From Rhizobiaceae bacterium (GTDB lineage: Bacteria > Pseudomonadota > Alphaproteobacteria > Rhizobiales > Rhizobiaceae), in contig JAMLJD010000036.1 in assembly GCA_023953775.1 (NCBI GenBank), positions 1-41,438 of the forward strand: DNA of 41,438 nucleotides, written 5' to 3'. The position numbers were made by a program, and so were the translations under genes. Below, piece after piece: positions 10,442 to 20,515 of the stretch. The first letter of the stretch is position 1; the number at the start of each line of letters is the position of its first letter. Under the pieces are notes generated by a model. The model was not told the DNA's origin, searched no databases, and saw only the letters and a program-made list of their open reading frames with translations.

Positions 10442-11783
10442 TCCCTGTCCTTCCAGAGTTCCGATCGACCCACCATGGAGCTGGATCTACGGGTTTGCCA
10501 TCCTTGCGGAATTCCACATAGAGTTCCGCGCCGGTCTTTCCATTCTCGGGGTCGCCGGCGCTCGCCAGACGGACATCGTCCATCGCGCCGACCGGTTCGC
10601 CCGCCAGGACCGACTGGCCCAGCGAGACGTTGATTCGACCCAATCCTGCCAACACGATATGATATCCGTCGCCTGCGTTCAGGATCAAGAGTTGCCCGTA
10701 TGACCGGAACGGGCCCGCATAGAGCACCACGCCGTCTGCCGGAGCTGTGACGATGGCGCCCGATTGTGTTCTTACCGTGTCTCCGTAGCGCGTGCTTCCC
10801 GCGCCGTCACTGTCGCCGAATCTGTGCGCAACAATGCCGGTTGCCGGCAATCCTATGGCGCCCCGCAACTGTTCGAAGGGAGCCGACTTGACGAGGCGAT
10901 TGGCTTCCGGGACCGGCAGGGAGGCGAGTTCGGCCTCGCGGTCGCGCCGCTCTTTCTCCGCCCGGATCGCCTCCTCACGCGCCGATCGCATCTTGTTGAT
11001 CTCGACCTCGAGGGTTTCGATCAGGTCCATGAGGCTTTCGGCGCGGGCCGCGAGTTCGGTGGCGCGCGTGTCCTCTTCTGCGAGCACGGTTTCAGATTCC
11101 GTACGCAGGCGCCGCTTTTCGTCGAGGAGGAGCGTCAGTTTCTCCTTCTCTGCAACCTGATCGACCACGGCGTGTGCGAGCTTGTCACGCTCGTCTTCGA
11201 TTGAGGCCATCACCCGTGCAAGTTCCTTCAGGTCGGCGATGAGAATCTCCGTCTCCGAACGGAGCTCGGGCACAACGGCGCCAAGCAGGATCGCGCTGCG
11301 GACAGAGGAAAGCGCGTCGTCGGGTGAGACGAGTATGGCTGGTGGAGGGTCGAGGCCCATACGTTGAAGTGCGCCCAGCACCTCGGCCAGGACCGCGCGC
11401 CGGTTCGACAATGAGCGACGAATGGCATCCTCCTGGACGCGCAGTTCGTCCAGCCGCGCCTCGATCGCGGCAATCTCCTCACTGAGTTTCTTCTCGACCT
11501 TCGCACTCTCGATCAGAGCTGCAGTGATCGAAGCGTGATCCTTTTCGATCGCAGCGATCTCGGCGGCCAGTTCGGCCCGGCGGTCGGCCGACACGGTGAT
11601 CTCCCGGACGAGGCTTTCATACTCGGCGCGCCGGTCGACTTGCCGGGCCGCCAGCTCTGCCTCGGTTTGCGCCCGCGCCGGGGCGATCGACAGCATAAGC
11701 ACGGCCGGCAGCGCCGCCGCGAGCACCAGCCGCGCGAGCCGATGATGAGGCCTTGAGGCCGCTGTCGGTGCCTTGCGTGTCAT
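10431..11783 (-). CDS. EnvC-like murein hydrolase activator (M23/LytM domain, degenerate)
   Basis: The product is 450 aa. A signal peptide (about 15-40, ending APARAQ) precedes a long coiled coil (about 45-270, rich in E/K/R/L heptads) and a C-terminal LytM/M23 domain (about 315-440). The LytM fold is seen in GATGIVAHRFGD-like and IVTAPADGVVLYAGPFRSYGQ segments, but the catalytic HxH is missing: the site reads YHIVLAGL. A degenerate LytM domain plus coiled coil is the layout of EnvC, which activates amidases at the division site instead of cutting peptidoglycan itself. That role is inferred from family knowledge. The start ATG has GGGGAG directly in front, so the true start could be slightly downstream. 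Confidence 0.85.
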   Translation of the reverse strand: MTRKAPTAASRPHHRLARLVLAAALPAVLMLSIAPARAQTEAELAARQVDRRAEYESLVREITVSADRRAELAAEIAAIEKDHASITAALIESAKVEKKLSEEIAAIEARLDELRVQEDAIRRSLSNRRAVLAEVLGALQRMGLDPPPAILVSPDDALSSVRSAILLGAVVPELRSETEILIADLKELARVMASIEDERDKLAHAVVDQVAEKEKLTLLLDEKRRLRTESETVLAEEDTRATELAARAESLMDLIETLEVEINKMRSAREEAIRAEKERRDREAELASLPVPEANRLVKSAPFEQLRGAIGLPATGIVAHRFGDSDGAGSTRYGDTVRTQSGAIVTAPADGVVLYAGPFRSYGQLLILNAGDGYHIVLAGLGRINVSLGQSVLAGEPVGAMDDVRLASAGDPENGKTGAELYVEFRKDGKPVDPAPWWVDRNSGRTGNDT

Positions 11784-11889
11784 CTCCCCGAGACTATCGT
11801 CCGCTTCTTTAAGGAATCGTCAACCATGTCGCGCGCAACGCCGCGCCGCACCGTTCCTCAACGATCAATTTGTCAGAATTAGCAGCGCT

Positions 11890-12372
11890 TCAGGCGCGAT
11901 GGTAGGGATGGCCGGACAGGATGGTAGCCGCACGGTAGAGCTGTTCCGCCAACATCACGCGGACGAGCTGATGCGGCCAGGTCTGGTTGCCGAAGGAGAT
12001 GGCCAGCTGCGCCGCGCCGCGAAGTTCGGGGTCGTGTCCGTCCGGCCCGCCAATGGCGATGCAAAGATCGCGCCGGCCGTCGTCGCGCATGCGGGCAAGT
12101 GTCGAAGCAAACGCCTCGGACGACATCTGCTTGCCGCGCTCATCGAGTACCAGGACCGCGGTGCCGTCTGCGATCATCTGGTGGAGGCGCTGAGCCTCGT
12201 CGCGCTTGCGGTCGTCGGCGCTTCTGGCGCGGCTCTCGGCCAGTTCGGAAATCCCGGCCCATTCGAGACCGAGCGCCGGTGCGGTCTTTGCGAAGCGGTC
12301 GAAATAGCGCGCGGACAATTCCCTCTCGGGGCCGGCCTTCATCCGGCCCACGACATGCACGGATATCTTCAT
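11890..12372 (-). CDS. rlmH: 23S rRNA (pseudouridine-1915 N3)-methyltransferase
   Basis: The product is 160 aa, full length for RlmH, a SPOUT-class methyltransferase that modifies helix 69 of 23S rRNA in the assembled 70S ribosome. Family marks are the N-terminal MKISVHVVGRMKAGPERELSARYFDR, VLDERGKQMSSEAFA, the SAM-binding knot segment IAIGGPDGHDPELR and the C-terminal HQLVRVMLAEQLYRA. The start ATG 12372 is preceded by GTGAGGCG. It follows rsfS by 24 bases, the pair being a widely conserved ribosome-maturation couple. Confidence 0.97.
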   Translation of the reverse strand: MKISVHVVGRMKAGPERELSARYFDRFAKTAPALGLEWAGISELAESRARSADDRKRDEAQRLHQMIADGTAVLVLDERGKQMSSEAFASTLARMRDDGRRDLCIAIGGPDGHDPELRGAAQLAISFGNQTWPHQLVRVMLAEQLYRAATILSGHPYHRA

Positions 12373-12396
12373 CGCCTCACCGGCCGTCGCGGCCGG

Positions 12397-12771
12397 TCAG
12401 TGAACGGTTTCTTCCTCGAGGTCGGGCGTGAGCCACATCTTCTCGAGATTGTAGAAATCGCGCACTTCAGGCCTGAAGATATGGACGATGACGTCGCCCG
12501 CATCGATCAGAACCCAATCGGCGCTGTTGAGGCCCTCGACACGGGCATTTCCAAAGCCGCCGTCCTTCAGCGCCTTGATCAGGTGTTCCGCTACCGCCGC
12601 TACGTGACGGTGGGACCGGCCCGAAGCCACGACCATGTGATCGCCCAGGCTGGACTTGCCTCTGATGTCGATGGGGATGATGTTCTCGGCCTTGGAGTCT
12701 TCGAGACTTTCAAGGACGGTGCTCAGGGCGTGGGACGGGTCTTCTCGGCTCATCCCCGCCGGCGAAGGCAT
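12397..12771 (-). CDS. rsfS: Ribosomal silencing factor RsfS
   Basis: The product is 124 aa from ATG 12771 (AAGGCGG upstream). A TTG at 12792 and an ATG at 12753 are alternatives. RsfS binds L14 of the 50S subunit and blocks subunit joining during starvation. Typical segments are LESLEDSKAENIIPIDIRGKSS, DHMVVASGRSHRHVAAVAEHL, the WVLIDAGDVIVHIF motif and RPEVRDFYNLEKMW. It lies upstream of rlmH on the same strand. In most rhizobia nadD is directly before rsfS; here an MFS gene sits between them. Confidence 0.93.
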   Translation of the reverse strand: MPSPAGMSREDPSHALSTVLESLEDSKAENIIPIDIRGKSSLGDHMVVASGRSHRHVAAVAEHLIKALKDGGFGNARVEGLNSADWVLIDAGDVIVHIFRPEVRDFYNLEKMWLTPDLEEETVH

Positions 12772-12886
12772 GACGTCCGCCTTCTTCCGCAATGCTGTTC
12801 TCAGTGTCTTTCCTTTCGCAACAAGAACAAGCGCGCCGCGATTTTCACGGCTACATCCAATAGATAGGCAGAGTCGGTTGACAGTT

Positions 12887-14224
12887 TCAAGACATCGACC
12901 CGTCGGAGGTCGGCGAGGCAGGGTCCGGTGCCTCGTCCATCACGAAGACCAGATCTGTGGCGACAGGGGTTTGCGCGGCCATCGGCGAGAAGCCGGTGGT
13001 CTCGTCGACAGGGGGTGCGCTGGCCCGCGATACGCGCCACGCGACGAAGGCGCAGAAGAGCGCCGCGATGGCGATCGCGACGAACATGAAGGCGCGGGTG
13101 CCGAAGAATCCGGTGAGGATGGTCGCCAGGCCCGGAATAAGGAAGCCGGAGAGCGACCAGGCAAACAGCATGGTGCTCGCGAGCGCCACGAGGTCACCCT
13201 TGCCTGCCCGGTCGTTGGCATGGGCGCTGGAGATCGAGTAGATCGATTCCGTCGCGCCGCTCCAGACCATGTAGACCAGGATCATCCAGATCAGGGCCGC
13301 GCCGTCGACGCGTTCGGCGGCGATGCCTCCGAGGATCACCAGAACCGACGCCGCGATCAGCACGTAACGCCGGTCGGTGCGATCCGAAATCCAGCCGAGT
13401 GGTATCTGCAGCAGCAGCGTGCCGAGCGGGATGGCGAACATCAATAGCGCCACGTCGGCCTGGTCGAGGCCGCTGGCGGCCGCGTGGATCGGCGCGAAGC
13501 CGGCGACCATCATCGACATGCCGCCTACCGCCAGCATGCCGGCGAGACCGACGGGAGAGACCCGCCAGGCGAGGCCGAGGGCGATCGAGGCCGTATCGGG
13601 TGGTGGCGGCGGCCGCAGCCGGGTCAGGCCAACGGGGATGATCGACAGGGCCGCGAAGGCAATCCCGAAGATTGGAGCGGCTGCCGAATGGATATCGATC
13701 CAGGCGAGCGCATAGGAGCCGAACCCGATGCCGATGATGTAGGTGACGTAGAAGATCGCGGTCACCCGGCCGCGTATGGCGTTCTCGACGACATCGTTGA
13801 GCCAGCTTTGGGCGACGATGAAGATGCCGCTGATGGCGAAGCCGTAGAGCGCGCGCGATGCGATCCACAATGCCGGGTAGGCCCCGATGCTGATCGCGGC
13901 ATTGGACAGGATGATGGTCGCGGCAAAGGTCATGAACACCCGCGCGTGGCCGACCCTGCGGACCATCGGTCCAGTCAGGAAGCAGCCGGCCATGCCGCCG
14001 GCTGAAAGGCCGGTGAGGATCGCCCCGGCCCAGGTGGGCGGAAAGCCGTCGGCGGCCAGCTTGACCGGGATATAGGCGAACAGCAGGCCGTTGCCGATGG
14101 CGATCAGGCCCATCGATACGATTACGCTGGCGACCGCGATCGCCGGCGCGGGCAAGGGTGCGCTGCCGTATTCGGCGGTTTCGGACGGGGCGATGGTCGT
14201 GTCGTTCATACCGGAATGATCCAT
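12887..14224 (-). CDS. MFS transporter (probable exporter), 12 TM
   Basis: The product is 445 aa with about twelve hydrophobic spans. It has the MFS motif-A-like loops GPMVRRVGHARVFM after TM2 and GWISDRTDRRYVLI in the second half, and a long central loop rich in proline (RLRPPPPPDTAS). The C-terminal ~45 residues are polar. The layout resembles YcaD/TsgA-type MFS permeases of unknown substrate. The start is uncertain: ATG 14224 or ATG 14209, neither with a strong ribosome-binding site. It interrupts the usual nadD-rsfS neighbourhood on the same strand, so it looks like an addition to the conserved cluster. Confidence 0.85.
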   Translation of the reverse strand: MDHSGMNDTTIAPSETAEYGSAPLPAPAIAVASVIVSMGLIAIGNGLLFAYIPVKLAADGFPPTWAGAILTGLSAGGMAGCFLTGPMVRRVGHARVFMTFAATIILSNAAISIGAYPALWIASRALYGFAISGIFIVAQSWLNDVVENAIRGRVTAIFYVTYIIGIGFGSYALAWIDIHSAAAPIFGIAFAALSIIPVGLTRLRPPPPPDTASIALGLAWRVSPVGLAGMLAVGGMSMMVAGFAPIHAAASGLDQADVALLMFAIPLGTLLLQIPLGWISDRTDRRYVLIAASVLVILGGIAAERVDGAALIWMILVYMVWSGATESIYSISSAHANDRAGKGDLVALASTMLFAWSLSGFLIPGLATILTGFFGTRAFMFVAIAIAALFCAFVAWRVSRASAPPVDETTGFSPMAAQTPVATDLVFVMDEAPDPASPTSDGSMS

Positions 14225-14293
14225 CCGGCGGCAGGCTTCCGCCGTCCGAAATGCGACACGAAACGGGGGGTCCAGTCCAATTCGCGGCCTGGT

Positions 14294-14932
14294 TCAGCCA
14301 CCGCCGGCATTGCGGATCGCGGTCGACGACAAGGAGGAACGCGGCCCGTGGATGAACGTCCAGGCGGGCGGACGCTTGCGCGCCAGCGCGGGGGCGTCGT
14401 CCTCGTCGACCCGCGCGTAGTCGAAGGTCTTGGCCATGATCGACGACAGGTAGGAAAGCGTCGCGCCGGGCCGGTCGATGACAGCGATCGGAAACGTCGT
14501 GGCGATTTCGCGCCAACGCTGCCAGCGATGGAAGTCACGCAGATTGTCGGCGCCCATGATCCAGACGAAATCGACGCCGGGATTGCGCACCTTGACCAGT
14601 TCCAGCGTGTCGGCGGTGTAGCGCAGCCGGTGCGCGGCCTCGAAGGCGGTGACCTTGATGCGCGGATCGGTGGCAATTGCCTCGCTCCTGGCAAGCCTGT
14701 CGCCCAGGGGTGCGAGCTGCCGCCCCGCCTTCAAGGGATTTCCCGGCGTGACGATCCACCAAAGCTGCTGCAGCGCTAGGCGGCGCAACGCGATCTCGGC
14801 GACCAGCGCATGGCCCGCATGCGGCGGATTGAACGAGCCGCCGAACAGGCCGACGGCAATGCCGCGCGCGGCATGCGGCATGCGCAGATACCGCCGGTCG
14901 ACGTCCGCCGGTTGAGCTTGGCGCTCGCTCAA
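14294..14932 (-). CDS. nadD: Nicotinate-nucleotide adenylyltransferase
   Basis: The product is 212 aa if translation starts at TTG 14932, which overlaps the proA stop (TTGA). ATG 14881 (MPHAARG) is an alternative and would give 195 aa. NadD makes deamido-NAD from nicotinate mononucleotide and ATP in the cytoplasm. The nucleotidyltransferase signature [14 protein letters not shown] is complete, followed by [12 protein letters not shown], the adenine-loop segment [17 protein letters not shown] and SSTAIRN (the ISST/S motif) at the end. It is coupled to proA upstream. Confidence 0.95.
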   Translation of the reverse strand: MSERQAQPADVDRRYLRMPHAARGIAVGLFGGSFNPPHAGHALVAEIALRRLALQQLWWIVTPGNPLKAGRQLAPLGDRLARSEAIATDPRIKVTAFEAAHRLRYTADTLELVKVRNPGVDFVWIMGADNLRDFHRWQRWREIATTFPIAVIDRPGATLSYLSSIMAKTFDYARVDEDDAPALARKRPPAWTFIHGPRSSLSSTAIRNAGGG

Positions 14933-16215
14933 GGTCGGGTCTGGCCCGATCCGCGCACGCGGTACTTGAACGATGTGAGCTGTTCGACGCCGACGGGGCC
15001 GCGGGCATGCATGCGGCCGGTCGCGATGCCGATCTCGGCACCCATGCCGAACTCGCCGCCATCGGCAAACTGCGTCGAGGCATTGTGCAGCAGGATCGCC
15101 GAATCGATTTCGGCGAAGAAGCGATCTGCGGCCGCCTGATCCTCCGCGACGATGGCATCGGTATGATGCGAGGAATAACGCTCGATATGATCAATGGCGC
15201 CGCCGACGCCGTCGACCAGCTTCACCGAGATCACCGGCGCGAGATATTCCGTCGTCCAGTCGGCCTCCGTCGCCGGCGCGGCGTCCGGGAAGGCGGCGAC
15301 GATTTCCGCCTCGCCTCGAACCTCGCATCCGGCGTCGCGGAGCGCGTCGAGGATCGGTCGAAGATGCGTTGCGGCGACCGCCCGGTCGACGAGCAGCGTT
15401 TCGGCGGCGCCGCATATGCCGGTGCGCCGCATCTTGGCATTGACCACGATGTCGCGCGCCATGTCGAGCCGCGCGGAGCCGTCGACATAGACGTGGCAGA
15501 TGCCTTCGAGATGCGCGAAGACCGGCACACGCGCCTCGGTCTGGACACGCTCGACGAGACTACGCCCGCCACGCGGAATGATGACGTCGATATTGCCGCC
15601 GAGACCGGATAGCATCTCGCCGACGGCGGCGCGGTCCGTGACCGGCACCATCTGGATCGCTTCGGCTGGCAAGCTGGCCGCCGTGAGGCCTTCCGCGAGG
15701 CAGCCGTGGATGGCGGAAGACGAATTGAGCGAGTCGGAGCCGCCGCGCAGGATCACCGCATTGCCGGCCTTGAGACAGAGCGCGCCGGCATCCGCGGTCA
15801 CGTTGGGCCGGCTTTCATAGATGACGCCGATGACGCCGAGCGGCGTGCGCACGCGCTCGATGTGGAGACCGTTCGGCCGGTCCCATTCAGCGATCACGTC
15901 GCCGACGGGATCCTTCAGGGCGGCGATTGCACGAATGCCGTCGGCCATTGCCCGGATGCGTTCCGGCGTCAGTTTCAGGCGGTCCATCAGCGCATCCGAC
16001 AGTCCCGCGTCGGCGCCATTGCCTATGTCAAGCGCGTTGGCCTCGCGGATCGCCGTCTCGCGCGCCTCGATCGCATCCGCCATCGCCCGAAGAGCTGCGT
16101 CCTTGACGTCGCTCGCCGCCGTCGCGAGCGGCCGCGACGCCGCCCGTGCCTCGCGGCCGATCCGCGCCATCAGCGCGGCAACATCGGTTTCGGTGTTCTT
16201 CTGCCGGTCGAGCAT
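14929..16215 (-). CDS. proA: Gamma-glutamyl phosphate reductase
   Basis: The product is 428 aa, full length. ProA reduces gamma-glutamyl phosphate to glutamate semialdehyde with NADPH, the second step of proline synthesis. Family marks are [53 protein letters not shown], the catalytic-cysteine region [19 protein letters not shown], and the end [23 protein letters not shown]. It starts three bases after the proB stop and overlaps nadD at its end, so the three genes form a tight operon. Confidence 0.97.
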   Translation of the reverse strand: MLDRQKNTETDVAALMARIGREARAASRPLATAASDVKDAALRAMADAIEARETAIREANALDIGNGADAGLSDALMDRLKLTPERIRAMADGIRAIAALKDPVGDVIAEWDRPNGLHIERVRTPLGVIGVIYESRPNVTADAGALCLKAGNAVILRGGSDSLNSSSAIHGCLAEGLTAASLPAEAIQMVPVTDRAAVGEMLSGLGGNIDVIIPRGGRSLVERVQTEARVPVFAHLEGICHVYVDGSARLDMARDIVVNAKMRRTGICGAAETLLVDRAVAATHLRPILDALRDAGCEVRGEAEIVAAFPDAAPATEADWTTEYLAPVISVKLVDGVGGAIDHIERYSSHHTDAIVAEDQAAADRFFAEIDSAILLHNASTQFADGGEFGMGAEIGIATGRMHARGPVGVEQLTSFKYRVRGSGQTRP

Positions 16216-16218
16216 CGG

Positions 16219-17382
16219 CTATCCCCTCGCCTTGCCTGCCGAAGGCGACGCTGCGGCAGCTGTCCGCGACATGACGAGATCGTCGCGGTGGATCATCGCG
16301 GAACGGGCCTCATATCCGAGTGCGGCCGAAATGGCCTCGCTTTTCAGTCCGGCGATCTTTACGGCATCCGAGGCGTCATAGGCAACCAGGCCCCGGGCGA
16401 CCTCCATGCCGTCCGGATCAATGATCGCCACCGTGTCTCCGCGTGCGAACCTGCCGCCGACATCGGTTACACCCGCTGCCAGCAGCGATTTTCCCGACAG
16501 GAGGGCGGCGACCGCGCCGCGGTCGACACCGATGCGGCCGGCCGGTTCGAGATTGCCGGCGATCCAGCTCTTGTAGCCGCGAACCGGGTCGGTGGACGGA
16601 TGGAAGAATGTCGAGCGTTCGCCGCCATCGATCGCCGAAAGCGGATTGAGACGGGTTCCCGATGCAATGATCATCGCCGTTCCGGCCGAGGTCGCGATCT
16701 TCGCGGCGTCGAGCTTGGTGCGCATGCCGCCGCGCGAGAGTTCCGATGCGGCCGCGCCGGCCATCGCCTCGATCTCGGGCGTTATCGCCTCCACCTCCGG
16801 AATGAAACGCGCCGTGGGGTCGAGCGACGGCGGTGCTGTGTAGAGACCATCGATGTCGGAGAGCAGCACCAGCAGGTCGGCGCTCATCATGGTCGCGACG
16901 CGTGCGGCGAGCCGGTCGTTGTCGCCGTAGCGGATCTCGGAGGTGGCGACCGTATCGTTCTCGTTGATGACCGGGACGGCCTTCAGCCGCAGCAGTGTGC
17001 CGATCGTGGCGCGAACGTTGAGATAGCGCCTGCGCTCCTCGGTGTCGCCCAGGGTCACGAGCACCTGGCCCGACGTGTGGCCGCGTCGGCGCAATGCGTC
17101 CGACCAAGCGCCGGCCAGCGCGATCTGGCCGACGGCCGCCGCCGCCTGGCTTTCCTCCAGCTTTAGCGCACGTGCCCCGAGGCCGAGGATGGTACGGCCG
17201 AGCGCGACCGCGCCGGACGAGACGACAAGCACTTCCGCACCGTTGGCGGTAAGTCCTGCAATGTCGTCGGCGAGCGCCTCGAGCCAGGCGTGCTTCAGGC
17301 CGCTGCCGCGGTCGACGAGCAGGGCCGAGCCGATCTTCACGGTGATGCGGCCGTAGCGCGCAAGGGGCCGGCGGCTGGTCAT
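16219..17382 (-). CDS. proB: Glutamate 5-kinase
   Basis: The product is 387 aa from ATG 17382, seven bases after the obgE stop. The frame stays open up to 17427, but that would overlap obgE. ProB phosphorylates glutamate, the first and usually proline-inhibited step of proline synthesis. The amino-acid kinase domain (about 1-265) shows [42 protein letters not shown] and [20 protein letters not shown]-terminal PUA domain (about 285-370) includes [20 protein letters not shown]. Gene order obgE-proB-proA is conserved in rhizobia. Confidence 0.96.
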   Translation of the reverse strand: MTSRRPLARYGRITVKIGSALLVDRGSGLKHAWLEALADDIAGLTANGAEVLVVSSGAVALGRTILGLGARALKLEESQAAAAVGQIALAGAWSDALRRRGHTSGQVLVTLGDTEERRRYLNVRATIGTLLRLKAVPVINENDTVATSEIRYGDNDRLAARVATMMSADLLVLLSDIDGLYTAPPSLDPTARFIPEVEAITPEIEAMAGAAASELSRGGMRTKLDAAKIATSAGTAMIIASGTRLNPLSAIDGGERSTFFHPSTDPVRGYKSWIAGNLEPAGRIGVDRGAVAALLSGKSLLAAGVTDVGGRFARGDTVAIIDPDGMEVARGLVAYDASDAVKIAGLKSEAISAALGYEARSAMIHRDDLVMSRTAAAASPSAGKARG

Positions 17383-17389
17383 GGCGCGT

Positions 17390-18523
<1,134 letters not shown>

Positions 18524-18570
18524 TCATTGCCGGGGGTGGCTTCAGACCGCATGAGGGGAGCGACCGGCCG

Positions 18571-19434
18571 ATGAAATGCGTCAGCTACAACATCCAGTAC
18601 GGAATCGGCCTCGACGGTGGCTACGACATCGGCCGCATCGTGGGCAGTCTTGCCGGCGCCGACGTGATCGCGCTGCAGGAGGTGACGCGCAACAATCCGC
18701 AGAACCAGGGGCGCGACATGGTCGCCGAGCTTTGCGCGGCATTGCCGGACTATTTCTCGGTGTTCGGTCCGAATTTCGAGGCCGACATGGGCAGCCACGT
18801 CAAGGACGGGCGCGCGGTCGACCTGCGGTTCCAGTTCGGCAACATGATCCTGTCGAAGACGCCGGTGCTCGCTTCGCGGAACTTTCTGTTGCCGCGCCGG
18901 CGTTCGATCAGCCACCTGAACCTCCAGCGCGGGGCACTCGAGGCGATGATCGATACCGAACTCGGCCCGCTGCGGTTCTACTCCACGCATCTCGATCACC
19001 GCGGCCCGGACGAGCGCCTGGCGCAAATCCGCTTTCTCATGGAGCGCATCTACGGATATCCGCTCGAGGGCGGCGTGCTGAGCGGCGTCACCGAGCTCGG
19101 CTTTCCCGAGCCGCCGCTGCCGGAGGGCTTCGTGCTGATGGGCGACTTCAACATGCTGCCCGGCTCGGTCGAATATTGCGAGGTCACGGGTCATCTCGAT
19201 CATGAGTACGGCCTTCCCCTGGTGGCCAGCAAGGCGGTGGATGCGGCTGCGTATCTCGATGCTGCGCCGCAGACCACGTGGCTCGATCCCGAGCGCCCGG
19301 CGGATGAAAGCCGCTTCAAGCGCATCGACTATTGTTTCGTTGCCGCGACGCTGGCGGCGCGCATTCGTTCCAGCCATGTCGACCAGGCCGCCAAGGGTTC
19401 CGACCATCAGCCTGTCTGGCTCGAGCTCGGCTGA
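18571..19434 (+). CDS. Endonuclease/exonuclease/phosphatase family protein
   Basis: The product is 287 aa, running against the surrounding cluster. The EEP (DNase I-like) fold is clear: MKCVSYNIQYGIG at strand 1, the metal-binding Glu in VIALQEVTRN, LRFYSTHLDHRG (catalytic His), LMGDFNMLPGSVEY (Asp/Asn pair), RFKRIDYCFV and the final GSDHQPVWLEL (Asp-His). All catalytic positions are present, so it should be an active Mg2+-dependent phosphodiesterase or phosphatase. The substrate cannot be told. No signal peptide is seen, so it is cytoplasmic. It separates obgE from the GNAT/rpmA/rplU genes, which are contiguous in relatives. Confidence 0.9.
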   Translation: MKCVSYNIQYGIGLDGGYDIGRIVGSLAGADVIALQEVTRNNPQNQGRDMVAELCAALPDYFSVFGPNFEADMGSHVKDGRAVDLRFQFGNMILSKTPVLASRNFLLPRRRSISHLNLQRGALEAMIDTELGPLRFYSTHLDHRGPDERLAQIRFLMERIYGYPLEGGVLSGVTELGFPEPPLPEGFVLMGDFNMLPGSVEYCEVTGHLDHEYGLPLVASKAVDAAAYLDAAPQTTWLDPERPADESRFKRIDYCFVAATLAARIRSSHVDQAAKGSDHQPVWLELG

Positions 19435-19453
19435 CCCGCTTGCGCGGGTCAGC
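19430..19453. terminator. Hairpin shared by two convergent genes, covering both stop codons
   Basis: GCTGACCCGC (19430-19439) pairs perfectly with GCGGGTCAGC (19444-19453) around a TTGC loop. The left arm contains the stop codon of the EEP-family gene (19432-19434) and the right arm that of the GNAT gene (19449-19451). No T tract follows on either strand, so termination may need Rho or be partial. Confidence 0.55.
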
Positions 19454-20039
19454 TCGATGCCCAGCTCCTCAGGCTGACCCACGTGCTGCGATCCAGCCGG
19501 TAGCGTTCGACGGGAACGCGGCCCGCGGCCAGCGAATCCAGCATGCCCTGTCCGGCGTACTGGAAGCCGCATTTGTGGATCACCCGCTGGGAGGCCGGAT
19601 TGATGACCCGGCACGAGACGTCGAGCCGTTCAATGCCGGTCGCACGGAAGGCGAGGTCGACCAGCGCGTGCGCGGCCTCCGTCGCGTAGCCACGGCCCCA
19701 GTAGGGCTCGCCGATCCAGTAGCCGAGTTCGAGGCCGCCGCTGCGCGCATCGAGCGCCGCACAGCCTGCGAAGGCACCGGTCTCGGCGATCGTCACCGCA
19801 TAGACGCAGCCAGCGACCGGCTTGACCGCGGCGCGCTCGACGAAGTCGCGTGCGTCGCTCTCGCCATAGGGATGCGGCATGCGGGCGAGCATCGCAGCGA
19901 TGCGCAGATTGTTGGCCAGCGTGGCGAGCTCCGGAATGTCGTCCTTGTGCGGCGGCCTCAGTACAAGCCGCTCGGTCACCAGGACCGGGCAGTCTATCTC
20001 CAGACTCGCGTCTTCGCTTTCCTCATGTTCGGCAACCAT
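19449..20039 (-). CDS. GNAT family N-acetyltransferase (RimJ/RimL type)
   Basis: The product is 196 aa from ATG 20039, which has GGAGGAC seven bases upstream; the frame is open up to 20096, but that part is the rpmA terminator. The fold is that of ribosomal-protein/aminoacyl acetyltransferases: LVTERLVLRPPHKDD at the start, LGYWIGEPYWGRGYATEAA (acetyl-CoA-binding motif A, with QxxGxG-like WGRGYA) and VINPASQRVIHKCGFQYAG near the end. In rhizobia this gene lies between rpmA and obgE. The substrate is unknown; the context suggests a ribosomal protein or a small metabolite. Confidence 0.88.
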   Translation of the reverse strand: MVAEHEESEDASLEIDCPVLVTERLVLRPPHKDDIPELATLANNLRIAAMLARMPHPYGESDARDFVERAAVKPVAGCVYAVTIAETGAFAGCAALDARSGGLELGYWIGEPYWGRGYATEAAHALVDLAFRATGIERLDVSCRVINPASQRVIHKCGFQYAGQGMLDSLAAGRVPVERYRLDRSTWVSLRSWASS

Positions 20040-20059
20040 GTCGATGTCCTCCAGCAACG

Positions 20060-20088
20060 AAAAAGGGGAGATGGCAACCCATCTCCCC
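20060..20088 (-). terminator. Rho-independent terminator of rplU-rpmA (minus strand)
   Basis: On the minus strand GGGGAGATGG (20088-20079) and CCATCTCCCC (20074-20065) form a perfect 10-bp stem with a 4-base loop, followed by TTTTT (20064-20060). It lies 70 bases after rpmA and just before the GNAT gene, so GNAT expression would depend on read-through or its own promoter. Confidence 0.85.
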
Positions 20089-20157
20089 TGATCCATTTCT
20101 GGCCTTGCCAGACACCGGTTCCCGAGATGGGGCGCCGGTGTTGAAGTGCGGAACCGG

Positions 20158-20427
20158 CTACTCCGCTGCGTCCGTCATCGGGTTCACCGATACGTAGGTG
20201 CGGCCATTGGCTTTCTTTCGGAACGCGACCATTCCCGGTTGCGTGGCGAAAATGGTGTAGTCCTTGCCGAGGCCGACATTGTCGCCCGGGTGCCACTTGG
20301 TGCCGCGCTGACGCACGATGATGTTTCCGGCGAGAACCTTCTCGCCGCCGAACTTCTTCACGCCGAGGCGCTTGGATTCGGAATCGCGACCGTTGCGCGA
20401 CGAACCACCAGCTTTCTTGTGTGCCAT
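20158..20427 (-). CDS. rpmA: 50S ribosomal protein L27
   Basis: The product is 89 aa, the family length. L27 lies at the peptidyl-transferase centre, and its N-terminal tail reaches the tRNA ends. The sequence begins [19 protein letters not shown], continues [40 protein letters not shown] and [17 protein letters not shown]. There is no Firmicutes-type cleavable N-terminal extension. AAGGAG lies just before the ATG. It is co-transcribed with rplU, 88 bases upstream. Confidence 0.98.
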   Translation of the reverse strand: MAHKKAGGSSRNGRDSESKRLGVKKFGGEKVLAGNIIVRQRGTKWHPGDNVGLGKDYTIFATQPGMVAFRKKANGRTYVSVNPMTDAAE

Positions 20428-20515
20428 CTCAAAACTCCTTGGCGCCTGTCAGCGCCGCTGTGCTGCCTTATGAGCGTATTCGCGCTCTTTATCAACCCTG
20501 CGATGCGGCGAATGC

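Noticed and set aside
15706..17166. A 486-codon plus-strand open frame over proA and proB
   Set aside because: Antisense shadow of two conserved enzymes; no domain or ribosome-binding site.
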